In this document: piece by piece, positions 50,667 to 62,600 of the stretch
How positions within the stretch are numbered: position 1 is the stretch's first letter
How the letters are laid out: each line of letters starts with the position of its first letter
DNA from: Iris pallida
Lineage: Eukaryota > Streptophyta > Magnoliopsida > Asparagales > Iridaceae
Length of the DNA: 64,000 nucleotides
Direction of reading: 5' to 3'
Assembly: GCA_029216955.1 (NCBI GenBank)
Contig: JANAVB010002199.1
Span: forward strand, 10,935,952-10,999,951
Made by a program: the position numbers and the translations under genes
Notes under the pieces: generated by a model
The model's input: only the letters and a program-made list of their open reading frames with translations
The model's database searches: none
Told to the model about the DNA's origin: nothing

Positions 50667-51795
50667 ACAGTGCACAGGAACTAGTGGCACGTCAATTGGA
50701 GCTGCGACGGAGGAGAAATAAATCCACGAAGTTAGCTCCACAAAACTATCAAAAGTGAACACAATTATTTGCCCAACTTTGCGGCCAGTTTTAATATAGC
50801 AAACGATAAAACTAACGGCTAAAAACTTAGGTGGAGGTAGAGCTATATACCGAGATTACAACGGAAAAAAGATTTCGTCGATCCAACGGTCAAATTTCTC
50901 GAAAAATATGCACAAAGTTACTGTCCTGAGGCACAATTCTGACTTCTCTGAAATGCACGTCACGGCGAAATTTCGATCCTGAAGTCGAAATCGACTTCCT
51001 GTCGTACGGATGGACGCCGAGGATGTCCGGGGTGGCACGCAGGTGTTCGCCGAGGTGAGGGAAGCTGCCGTCGTACGGTGGCGCGGTCGTGCGTGGGCGG
51101 TGCATCGTCGAAGAAACATATTAGCAACTGCTGCGGTTGGACGCGAGGGGGCGACAGCCAGCATAGTGGGGCGGAGCGCGATCACGGGAGGGTGCGCGAT
51201 GGCCAGGGGTGCGCGGCGGCCAGGGGTGCGCGGCGGGAGGTCGTGCGGACATGGCGACGGTGGTGCTGTTGCTCGTGGGCTGACAGCCATGGTGGCAGCA
51301 ACCTCGTCGCAGGGGAAGCGGGGTCGCGATGCTGCCACGGGGTGGGCGCACGGACTGCGCACGGCGGCAAGGGAACGACGGTGCAACGTCGCACCGCGGA
51401 GAACATGGATATGTTAATTATGGAAGCATGAATCAATGTAAGTATCTCCAATGTTACACGGCAGTTACATTAACAATGGTTATGGAAAAACATTGATGAG
51501 TTTGAAAGGAGGAAAAGGAGGAGAAGGAAGAAGAAGAAGAAGGAAAAAATAAATGGAGAAGTATAGGGAGGAGGAGGAGGAAGAAGAAGTATTGGAGGGG
51601 GGCTGTTGGCTGCTGTAGGTAGAAAGGTAAGTGGAGTGTAAATATATAGTTAGGGTTTGTTGTGTGTGTGGGTTGAGGAGTTGTTTTAGAGAGAGAAAAA
51701 ATATAAGTAATATTCTACTTAGAAATTTAGGATGTGGCCTGCCCTATTGATGAATTTTGAAGGTAGGAAATTTGGAGAGAAGAAAACGAAGAGAA
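50667..51795 (-). mobile_element. diverged, inverted fragment of an A/B-type LTR
   Basis: On minus the order matches LTR B 42480-42870: a GC-rich block, then CGTTGGATCG, AATCTCGGTATAT, AGTTTTGTGGAGC(C/T) and TGCCACTAGTTCCTGTGC. It breaks exactly at the copia-2 junction. The frames here (for example 51010-51417) are GC-rich shadows. Confidence 0.7.

Positions 51796-51862
<67 letters not shown>
51796..51862. repeat. (AAT)n microsatellite
   Basis: About 22 uninterrupted AAT units. Confidence 0.97.
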
Positions 51863-52579
51863 GCTTACCATGAAGTTTTATTTCTATTTTAAAACCATAA
51901 CAATTAAACTAAATTCATAATAGTCTTTTAACATATAACCTTAATCTCTAAGTTTAATCCTATTACCAGGAATATTAATGAAAATAATAAAAGATACTAC
52001 AACCAAGCCATATCTATTTGTAAAGTGGAAATCCATTCTATGATGTACTTTTATACATAAGATAATTATAATAAAAGATTTTAAATTAGGGGGGTTTAAT
52101 TGGGTTCGTTTGGGCTAGGTGCGACCATGACTATAATTTAAGTCATATATGATCATTAATAAAATATTAGCATGCGGTAGCTCAATTTGATGGCATACAA
52201 GGGCCATGTGTGGAGTTGACTCAAAATAGGTCAAAATCATATATTGGGTCGATTAGGTTGTATCGATGTCGAGCCCCAAAATTAAATTGAAAGTTAGGTC
52301 AAGTTTTACGATCGATGGTCCAATGGCCTAAATTGACCAAAAAGTTGTGCGATGCAAATAGAATGCAAGAAAACAAGTTTGAGTGGGACATGATATATAA
52401 AAATGAAGGTAATCTTATCTACTACAAAATTCATGAAGAAAGTTTTGAGAGATTGACGTCACTGGGGCTCCAAAAATTAAAGTCACGGAAAAGTACATTT
52501 AATGATCAAAACTAATTATAATAGAAGTATTTATTGAAAGTAAATCATAAAAAAAAATTAAAAGAACCCTAGAATCCTT
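51863..52579. other. AT-rich, no gene seen
   Basis: No conserved frame or repeat border could be supported. Confidence 0.4.
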
Positions 52580-52915
52580 GGGGCTTATAGTGCCCTTCAG
52601 ATAAAAGCACTAGGTTGTAAGAAGTCGACATTACCTTCGGATTAAAGCACGTGGTGTAACTGCTATTTCAAATAGTGGATTAAACATCGAGCTAGAGTAC
52701 TCGAGGCTGGACTACTCCTCTCAGAGGAAAACCAGTATATACCTTGGTGTTTGCATTTGCTTTTCTGAACTTATTTACATTACGTATTTATTTTTATTGC
52801 CTACTTCGTATTAGTTTGATTACTGCCATAAATATTTTTAAGTGGCAATTTTTATTCCGATGCACACACGCAGTCTATTCACCCCTCCCCCCCCCCCCGG
52901 TGCAACGGTCCTATA
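52580..52915 (+). mobile_element. copia-type LTR remnant (U5-like)
   Basis: The succession GTTGTAAGAAGTCGAC, AGTGGATTAAACATCGAGC, GAGGCTGGACTACTCC, AACCAGTATATACCTTGGTG and CTATTCACCCCTCCCCCC resembles the transcribed end of plant copia LTRs. No partner LTR or coding part adjoins. Confidence 0.45.
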
Positions 52916-53384
52916 CTTAAAGGTGAACTAGCGGCAATAGCTTTCAATGCCCCCAATGGTTCCTGCAGAGGTGATTTTGGCTCTCAATCATATCATCATA
53001 TATCTTTACTAATAATGTTACCCACATTGTACAAATTGATTTATGTTACATTGTTCTTCTTCCATCTTTTGATTTAGAGTTATTTAATTATAAATACATC
53101 ATATTAGATAGTTTTTTTTAAGTGTCATTTTCTCCGACTTGGCAAATGCTAAGGGGGGATTTGAACCTGCGCCTTCTGCGCCGGGGCTCTCATTGCTACC
53201 TAATATATCATGTTAGGTAGTTAAATGCTTAGTTAAGTTTTTTAATTAACCAATAGAATATTTAGGTAGTTATTTAGTTATCTTTTATTAATTTTTTAAT
53301 TTTATTTAAATTATGATATACATACCGCTTATACAGCTCATTTTTGAACCGTTTTCAAGCCGTATTATAATAGTATCATGTCGT
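52916..53384. other. repeat debris with a tRNA-like B box
   Basis: On minus, GGTTCAAATCC (53157-53167) matches an RNA polymerase III B box, with GCGCAGAAGGCGC before it. No convincing A box or cloverleaf, so at most an old SINE fragment. Beyond it a short palindrome CTACCTAATAT...TTAGGTAG. Confidence 0.3.
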
Positions 53385-53630
53385 TGTCATCCTACCAAAT
53401 TTAAATTTAGATGAAATTCAAATCTAACTAAATTCTAAATAAAATTTGACTCTTGATTTAGTCTAGTCCTCTACCATTATTTTGGTCTTTGAATATTTCA
53501 TGACTCAGTGAATCACGCAAGTTGGAAGTAAGATGATGGTTATTCACTTCAGTTTGGTTTATTTACCATTTGTAAAACTCGACGTATTAGTTTTATTCAC
53601 TTCAGTTTTGGTTTCTCCAAACCGTCTTCT
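53385..53630 (+). repeat. dispersed repeat, second long copy
   Basis: Shares most of its length with 19090-19345. Confidence 0.8.
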
Positions 53631-53930
53631 AAATTTTTGATATCTAAGACGGACTCTAAAAATAATGCCCTCAAAGTTTAATTTTAATATAATATATTTT
53701 TCGTCGACGATGATACAATAGTATTATCAACAAAAATTCAAAAAATAAAACAATAAATATTATATTACATCTAAAATGATATATGTCATAATGAAATAAA
53801 AATAAAACTGAAGGTGCTCCAAACCAAAAAAATAAAAAATAAAACCCTAAATATCTATATTTAAGAATAAAATTGTAACTTATTTTGTTGTTCAATTAAC
53901 TCCAAGAAATACAGAGAGAGCACTACCAAA

Positions 53931-54225
53931 ATAAGTCATATTGGCGACGAAATTAGCGACTCCAGATAAATACGTCGCTAAGTTTTGTGCTTTTAGCGAC
54001 GTGTTATATATACGTCGCTAAACGTCACTATCAGCGACGTTTGAGCGACAGTTAGCGACACAAATTATGTTTTGGACAACTGATGTCGCATTCTAGTCGC
54101 AAAATGTCACTATTTTTTTTATTCAGCGATGTTTCGCGATGCAACTTTTACGACGTCGCCAGGTTTTAATAAATAGCGACGGTTAGCGACGTCTTTAACT
54201 GACGTCGCTAAAACATTTCATATAG
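53931..54225 (+). repeat. CACTA-2 terminal and subterminal repeats
   Basis: The motif TAGCGACG or CGTCGCTA occurs about ten times, in both orientations. Confidence 0.8.
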
Positions 54226-54484
54226 GGTTCTGGCCCGATCGATTTTTCATCTTTTTCACCCAAAATTTTCTAATCTCCCGCTCTTCCCCTTACCCTTGCC
54301 CGCGGCGACCCCCTGCCCGACGACCCCATTCCTCCGACGACTCACTCCCTCTGACGACCACCCTCTATTCCTCGTCGACGCCGACCCGACCAGTCTCCTC
54401 CGCCGCTGCTCCAGTCCCGGCGACCCCGACCCAACCCCAACGCTGTGTTGGTAAACCCTAACCCTATCTCCCTTTTTCTGATGC

Positions 54485-54605
54485 GACACAGACACGACCC
54501 TTTGACACACACGTGGACACTTTGACACACAAGTGGACACTTTGACACACACTGTGACACTTTGATACTTTGACACTTTGACAACACGTGGACACTTTGA
54601 CATTA
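54485..54605. repeat. minisatellite GACACTTTGACACAC(A/G)
   Basis: Five to seven imperfect units of 15-22 bp with GTGGACACTTTGACA. Confidence 0.85.
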
Positions 54606-54608
54606 TTA

Positions 54609-54953
54609 GGCCTCGTTTGGTTCACGGAAAGGAAATGTATTCCTTTGTATTTTCCATGGGAATCGGAAAATAGGATTCCTGTCACATTTCCTTTCCGTTG
54701 TTTGGTTGGTGTAGGAAAGGAAAGGAAAGCAAAAATATAACAATGGTAAAATAAGCAATAACAAATGGTTACTTTTGTAATAAATGTTGGAAAAGGAGGA
54801 GGGAAAATGAATCCCATGGGTCATGAGTGGAACCATATTCCCTTTAATTATCCTCCTTGTGAGGAAATTGATTCTCAAGTTTGTGGTTACCAAATAAAGG
54901 AAAGGAACAACTTTCCTTTCCTAGTTCCTTAAATCGGCGAACCAAACGAGGCC
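54609..54953. mobile_element. Tourist-type MITE (345 bp) with TTA duplication
   Basis: Perfect 15-bp inverted ends GGCCTCGTTTGGTTC/GAACCAAACGAGGCC. TTA flanks both sides (54606-54608, 54954-54956). This fits the PIF/Harbinger superfamily. Non-coding. Confidence 0.93.
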
Positions 54954-54956
54954 TTA

Positions 54957-55516
54957 GGATAATGTGTATAGATGAGGACTAGGACAATAAGTATAGGTAA
55001 CTTCAAGATAGGAATTGTTTTACCTATGAGTATAGGTAATGTCTTTACCTAGAGTGACTAGGTAATATATAGGTTTAAGAAGCCTATAGGTTTAGGTAAT
55101 GGGTTGACACATGGGTATGGGAGATACCTATGTTGTAGTGTATGGGGTATTGAGTTTGGGTATTGGTTTTTGCTAGAGTTAAGGATAGGCTAGTGTATAG
55201 GTAATTAGGTAAATAGGCCATAGTAATGGTTTTACCTATGTGAATAGGATATTGGTAGGGCAAATACATAGGGTATTAGCCTAGTATAGACTAGAATACC
55301 TTGGTAAGGCAACGTATGGCCCTAAAAACCTAGGTGTGACCTAGTTTGACCAAGTTTGGTAAGGTATTGACCCAGTTGTCCTAGTGTGACCTAGAAATGA
55401 CTTGGAGACCTAGAATTGACCTAGTATATCATGTTTATGATTTCAAAACACCAATTGACATTAATATTCTATATTTAGGTCTTCGAGGTACCGTATCAGA
55501 TATTGTTGACATTTCA
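54957..55516. other. CACTA-2 5' region: TAGGTAAT-rich stretch and LTR-like piece
   Basis: 55000-55290 repeats TAGGTAAT/ATTACCTA words. 55330-55510 (TTGACCCAGT, CTAGTGTGACCTAG, TATATTTAGGTCT) resembles the end of the TTGACC array and its flank in LTR A/B (33560-33700), so it may be a captured LTR piece. Confidence 0.4.
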
Positions 55517-55550
55517 CACTACCAAAATAAGTCAAATCAACGACGAAATA
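55517..55550 (+). repeat. second CACTA left terminus
   Basis: CACTACCAAAATAAGTCAAA then CGACGAAAT, closely matching the first bases at 53931. Confidence 0.75.
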
Positions 55551-55817
55551 AGTCAATCCTAGAGTGTATAGAGTGAGCCTCCCTACTTCCTTCCTTCTCA
55601 TTCGGGTCATTCAGTCGACTATTCCGCATCATAGGATATCTACCTCAACCTCACCCCAGAGAAGTGTGGAAATATTAATGTTAACTAAGGTTCACAGTAA
55701 AGAGAGGAAAAGAAACTACATAGGATACATCATATCTATTACCACTTGTTGTATCATGATTACTTTTACAAGTGTTTAAACGATGTGTATGTATCTATCT
55801 TACAGAATTATCCTCAA

Positions 55818-58800
55818 ATGGATATGAAGCTAAATTACTATCTACGGAATCGTTCGTGGATGTACAACCGTCATCCTGATGACATGTGCGGTGTGCGGGA
55901 TGAATTCATAGAGGGTGTACACCAGTTCCTGCAGTTTGCCAAGGCGTTCCCTCAGTACATGGAAGGTACCAAAATTAAGTATCCGTGTGTGAGATGTCGC
56001 AACTTGAAATATCATCCAGAAGTGGATGTCACGTATCATTTATACTCGAAGGGTTTCACGCCGAATTACTATCAGTGGAGCGAGCACGGAGAACTTGTGT
56101 CTTTAGCATCGGAGTACGAGCCTTATGTGGATGTCCACAACAACGCTCCTTACGACGATGGGTTGGTGAACATGGTTTTTGACGCGGCCGGGCCTAGTTT
56201 CGATCCGGATGATCATGATGCACCTGAGGAGTCATCGAACCCCGATGCTGCACAGTTCATGGAGTTGCTGGAGAATGCAAGGACTCTATTATATCCTGGT
56301 TGTGAGGATCATTCACCGTTGGAGGTGGTTACAAGATTGTTCAGCATCAAGTCTAATTTTAACATGTCGCAAGATTGCTACAACCGTCTTATGGAGTTGA
56401 TTATAGAAATATTGCCTGAGGGTGCGAAGTTGCCTAAAGACTTCTACCGGTCTAAGAGGATGGTTAGATCGCTCTGGATGGGATACGAAAAAATTGATGC
56501 CTGTCACAACGGGTGCATGTTGTACTACAAAGATGACAAGGATGAAGACGCCTGCAGATTTTGTGGTATCGATCGCTACAAGGCATGTGGTAGAGGTAAG
56601 TCTGTCGGTGCCAAGAAGCCTACCTCTTCGATGCACTACTTGCCGTTGACGTCGCGGTTGCAGCGGTTGTTTATGGTGAAGTAAACTGCAGAAAACATGA
56701 GTTGGCATAAGCGGGAACATATCGAAGGAGTGTTGGATCACCCATCTGATGGAGAAGCATGGAAGCACTTTGATCGAGAGTATCCAGATTTTGCTTCTGA
56801 TCCGCGTAATGTCAGATTGGGTCTCCGCTTCGACGGTTTTATCCCATTCAGACTTTCGGGATCCCAGTATTCGTGTTGGCCTGTGATCGTCACCCCGTAC
56901 AATCTACCGCCTTGGATGTGCATGAAGACTCCGTATATGTTCCTCACCGTTATTATCCCAGGTCCGAACAATCCGAAAAGGAACATCGATGTATATTTAC
57001 AGCCGTTGATTGATGAGTTGAATCAGCTGTGGGAAGTAGGTTCCAACACGTACGATGTATCTAGAAAACAAAATTTTCAGATGCGGGCAACACTTATGTG
57101 GACCATCAACGACTTTTCGGCCTATGGAATATTATCTGGATGGAGCACGCATGGTCGTCTTTCATGTCCGTATTGCATGGACAGCACTAAGGCTTTTCGT
57201 TTGAAACACGGAGGCAAACCGTGCTTCTTCGATTGTCATCGACAATTCCTGTCGAAGGATCATCCGTACCGGAGGAACAGGAATGTTTTTCGTGCTGGCG
57301 TTGTGGAAAAGGCTAATCCCCCGCCAAGGTGGCCCGGATACACGATATGGAAAGAGGTAAAAGATTTACCAAGAGCTATTGAGCAGCCTGCTACGGGCTA
57401 CAAGTGTGACGGATTTGGTCGCACTCATAACTGGACGAAGATGAGTATATTCTGGGATCTTCCATATTGGGGCACCAATCTGATTAGACATAACCTTGAT
57501 GTCATGCATATCGAGAAGAATGTGTTTGACAATATAATTAATACTGTAATGGACGTAAAGGGAAAGACGAAAGACAATCCAAAGGCTAGATTGGACTTGG
57601 AAGAAATATGTAGACGTCCTGCATTGCATTTGATAGAGGACGGGAATGGGAAGTTGAAGCAGCCTAAGGCAATTTTCTCACTGGAGAAGGAGGATAAAGT
57701 GAGGCTTTGTTGGTGGATTCAAGGTCTGAAATTTCCAGATGGGTATGTTTCGAACTTGAGAAGATGCGTCGACCTCAAGGAGAACAAACTGACAGGTATG
57801 AAGAGCCATCATTGTCACGTATTCATGGAGCGGTTAATTCTGATTGCATTTCGGGAATTCTTACCACAGACAGTTTGGGATCCATTGACGGAGCTTAGCA
57901 TATTCTTCAGGGACCTTTATTCTAAGAAATTGTTCGTTGATCGTCTAGAAAAGCAAGAGAAGGACATTACGGTAACACTGTGCAAGCTAGAGAGGGTGTT
58001 CCCTCCTGGATTCTTCGACTCTATGGAGCATTTGCCGATTTATCTTTCCTACGAGGCACGTGTTGGTGGACCCGTCGAATATCGGTGGATGTACCCGTTC
58101 GAGCGACATTTGAATCACCTAAAAAGAAAGGTAAAAAATAAGGCTCGGGTCGAGGGTTCTATTTGTGAAGCCTATATTCTCGAGGAGATTACAAATTTTT
58201 GCTCCTTCTATTTCAAACCTCATGTTGCTACGAATAGAACGAGGGCTCCAAGAAACGACGACAGATATCAAGAATTTAATGATGGAATACTGAAAGTATT
58301 CAATATGTCCAGAAAGCCTTCGGGGAAAATGAAGAAGAGATATTTGAATGACAAAGAGCTAAGGGCTGCTCAGTTGTATGTATTACTCAATTGCGACGAG
58401 GATGAAGGAGAGAAGCTAGAGGGGTAAGTAACTCAGGATAATGAGTTTACGTCATCTCAATGTAATAGTATAAGCTAATATTATTGTACTAATCGGCGGT
58501 TGCTTCATTGTTTTTCAGCACATATAATGATGAGTTGAGGCTGGTTAGACCCTACCTAACAGATGAAACATTAGAACAAGAAATGAGACGTCATTTTCCT
58601 TCTTGGTTGAGCGAATATGTAAGTAGCTCGGTAATTACTGGCCTCTTCTAATGCAACTGTGCAATAAATAACTTATTATCTCTTCTTTGATATTCAGGTC
58701 GATCGTCTAATTTCACCCAAGATTGAATTAATTAGAACTCTTGCCAAGGGACCAATTACTTTTGTTAAAATTTGGCCAAGTTACTGTGTCAATGGCTTTC

Positions 58801-59432
58801 GGTTCAAGTCGACAAATGCTCCGATCAGAGACAGCTTCCTGGATCTTGATTCCACGAAAAATAGTTGTTTGTGTATCAAGTCTTCGAACTATAAAGACGT
58901 CGATCTAGAAAATAATTTCTTTGGCATCTTGCGAGAGATTGTGGAGTTGTCATATAATAATGGCAGAGAACCTGCAAAGATCGTGTTGTTCAAGTGTGAA
59001 TGGTTCGATCCGATTAAAAATCAAGGTTGGAAAATTGACAAGCATGGTCTTGTGGATATAAACTACAAGCGTAGATATCATGGCTACGAACCGTTTGTTC
59101 TAGCAACTCAGGCTCAGCTCGTGTACTTCACAGCTTATCCGAGACGGGGAGCAACGAAGTCTGACTGGTGGGCAGTATGCAAGACTAAAGCTAGAGATAC
59201 TTTTGTTGTTGACGAAAAAGCTTACCAGGAGGACGAGCTACCTCTTGTAACCAATATTGTCGATGTGGACTCCATAGAAGTTACGCATTACACGACACAT
59301 AATGTAGAAGATGTAGAATTATCCGAAGAGGAAGACGAAGTCGACGAAGGCGAAGATGAAAGTGAAGATGAGGAGGAAGAGGAAGATGAGGTCGAGGAAG
59401 ACGAACAAGATGATTATTCTGAAGATGATTGA
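55818..59432 (+). pseudogene. TNP2-type CACTA transposase, split by one in-frame stop
   Basis: Exons: 55818-58423, 58519-58618, 58698-59432, with GT-AG introns and preserved frame. The start MDMKLNYYLRNRSWMYNR follows a good acceptor (TTACAG); an in-frame methionine at 55746 exists but adds residues untypical of the family. Features in order: N-terminal CX2C-type region (YPCVRCRN); transposase core with TLMWTINDFSAYGILSGWST, RLSCPYCMDS and HNLDVMHIEKNVFDNI; DUF4218-like SHHCHVFMERLILIAFREFL; then a DUF4216-like part (CEWFDPIKNQGWKID, QAQLVYFTAYPR) and a very acidic C-terminus. TNP2 is the CACTA transposase that cuts at the element ends. A single TAA at 56682-56684 interrupts the frame between LQRLFMVK and TAENMSWHK; everything after continues in the same frame. 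Otherwise it looks intact. Confidence 0.92.
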
Positions 59433-59638
59433 GAGAGATATACTTATCTGAACTTAGATGTTTCTTCTAGAATATATTATCTGGACTTAGATGTTTATTG
59501 TAGAATGTATCATCATATGTTGTCTTGGTTATTATCTTGTCTTTGTTGTACTTTCATATTTCTAGTCTCTATTATTTGTTGTACTTTCATATTTCTAGTC
59601 TCTATTATTTGTTGTATTATCATATACTGTTATCAGAT
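59433..59638. other. spacer between the two CACTA-2 genes
   Basis: 206 bases containing a direct repeat of GTTGTACTTTCATATTTCTA. No separate gene. Confidence 0.5.
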
Positions 59639-62600
59639 ATGACAGGTCATCGCGGATCGTTCCGAAAAGGGGGACGATGAGGTCATGATCCTCCGGTACT
59701 TCCTACAGGTACTGCTAGAGGATGGGGTTTTCCTTTGGTACCTCCTACTGGTACCGGCTCTGGATCCTCGTCGCCGATTACTCCTCCATATCGGACAGTA
59801 GCTGGGCCTACTGGGACGACGTTACGTGGCATATCTCCTGGGACGAGTAGTTCCCGGCCTGTTGAGAGTGTTCGCCCGTCTAGCGTTCATGCTGCTGATA
59901 CGACGATAGAGACGGATGAGCAGATGACGGAGGCTGCACCGACGGCCGAGGCAACTGTGCCGACGGCCGACCAGCATCATGTAGATGATGCGTGCGCACC
60001 TCCGGAGGAGAGGAGGACGGAGATCTGGGCCGACGGTACAAAGTAGGTGTTTTGGTTTATAATTTTTTTTTCTGTTTTTATCATAAATTAACTTTTTTCA
60101 TGAATATAATATGTCTGTATAGATATAGTCCCCCAGAGGTACAGAGATGCCTAGGCCACATGCTGAGGCATAATTATGGTGGTCCCTGGATTAACTACTC
60201 TGATGCTCCAGACGAAAGGAAGAACTACTGGTTTACGCGCTTCAAGGTTAAAATAGATTTGCTTTTAATATGAATCATATAATTAATTCATATTATATAT
60301 AACTGATAAATATTTGGTTTGCGCTCTTCTAGGATATTTTTTCTATCCACCGCACCAGGCCGAGCTTATCGAGGGGATGTTTCCTGTCGTCGCTGCCAAG
60401 CTGATCCGCGACGCTATTAATGATCAGAAGGATCGTGATCGTGCCGAAAAGCCGATCCAAGGTTGGATCACCCCAGATCAGTGGAATGCGATGAAGGCTC
60501 GATTCGACGAGCCAAGGTACAAGGAGAAGTCGAAGAAGGCCAAGGCGGCTAGGCAACATGCCTCGAAGTGGTGCGGTGGGTCGATTCTGATGACGGAACA
60601 TTTTCGTCGTCTGGTATGTCTTTCTCTTTTAGAAATATTATTTTAATGCAAATCCGATAAATTATTAATAAGATAATATATTTAATTACAGGTAAGGAAG
60701 GTCGGTAACGCCGACATGGTGACCGTCTTCCTGGCCACCCATCGGAAGGGCGAAGACCTTATTGACGAGAGGGCCGAGCAGACCTATGTAAGTATTACAA
60801 TACGTTATCTTAATTTAATACTTCGTGTCAATTTTAATATAACTTAGTAAATATGATGCAAATAAATATTCATGTAGTTAGTAATAATAAACATGTCACG
60901 ACCCGGTCCCAATTTCTTGGGTCGAATCGGATCATGCCCAGCCTGCACCATTGTTGAGACGACGGCAGTAAGCTGTTCAGTAGCAGGTAACCATACAACA
61001 ACACTATATTTGTCACAACTCAACATTCGAAAATTTAAAACTTTATTAAACTTTTACAATGAAATGAAAGATACAACTTAAACAATTTTCTACATACATC
61101 ATGAATAAAAGAAAACTCTAGGCAAACAGCTCATCAGTCTCGAATTCCTCGTCTTGGGTTCGCGGAACAAATCCTCATCAGTGATACCTAAAATGTTGGG
61201 TCTCCAGTCAGGAGGGAGCAAAGTATAATTCATGCTAATTTTAAACAGTTAAAATAAATAATAGAATTATGCACTTTTAAACAATTTAGAAATGACCAGT
61301 TTTCAGCAGTAAAACAGTGTGTTTTGAATAGGCAATGAATATGATCGGCTTGGGTTGTACAGTTGTATCATATGGATACGATATGGCTTATCCCCGTGTG
61401 TATGAGGGGTAAGCTAACACAGTCAGTATACAGTTTTGGATGTGGTCATACTCATTACACTACTCCCCCAGTCCCCAATCAGTACAGTAGTTGCAGTCAG
61501 TACTCTCCGAGAGAGTTTCGTGTTTGCATCGTGGTTTAAACTTGCAGTAAAACGATTATTAAAATAACTGTAAAACCAACACAAACTATACTTGCCTCAG
61601 GAAAATGACTGGAGAGATGAGTTGGTACCGAGGAGGAACGTCAGATGTAACTTCGAGTTCCTACAGTTGAGAACTCGACTTAGAACTGTTGTATAACCAG
61701 GCTAAGTGTGCTTGTTGCAATCTCTAGTAGCAAGTCCTAGTCAGGTTTTAGTTGTTATTAAGCTACAACTAACGATTACGTCGCAACTACGTGCGTTGAT
61801 TAAACCGGTTAATTTGATTATTGGAAAAATAATAACAAGAACTAATTATTTTTGGAAAACTTTGTGTTTTTGTAATATATCTATAAAAATATAGTTTATA
61901 GTGATCAATCATGAACTAGTTATTCTACTAACATTTTATCCATTTATTTAATTCCTAATTAATTATAGACGAGAATAGATTACGTTCTAACTACGATTTA
62001 TACGTCCAAACCAAAAACCACCCAAGATCAACATCCACCCAGAAAGGAAAGTAAAACCTACATTATGCAATACATGGGCACAGCTAATCATCCTAGAATT
62101 ATGGGCTTATGCCCTGTACAATTCTTTTACACAAAATAAGAGAAAAACTGTTTAATTCCTAAATAAAATGTGCAGTAAATAATTATCTATAATAAATAAC
62201 TTAATCATTAAATAAAATAATTTTAAATCAAAAGTTTGGAGTCTCAGACTCGGTCCATCATCAAATCTAGCTAATACCTCAACGCCCGGTCGGACCGGTG
62301 CGTTTGCATTTCGCTAGGGCCCACAGACCGGTACGGTCGTCGCCCGAAAATCAGTTTTAAATTCATTTTCCGAAAAAACCAATTTGAAATCAAAATAAAT
62401 AAAGTTTTGTAAAAATTTGGGCAGCATTTCCTCTATTTCGGGGCAACCCAAAACTGGGAAATGCGCCAACCAAAAACCTGCAATTGTTCCAACCAGGAAT
62501 AACCCAAAAATATATCCACAGAAATAATTTTTTCCAACTACAGAACCTTCCCGAAATACCCGGGATTTTCGCAATCAAACAACAACATAAAAATCTCAGC

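Noticed and set aside
50856..51451. Frames of 76-176 aa on both strands with Arg/Ala/Pro bias
   Set aside because: GC-rich segment of an inverted LTR fragment; mutually overlapping shadows.
53120..53215. Possible tRNA gene on minus (B box GGTTCAAATCC)
   Set aside because: No acceptor stem pairing, no A box and no anticodon arm; at best a SINE remnant.
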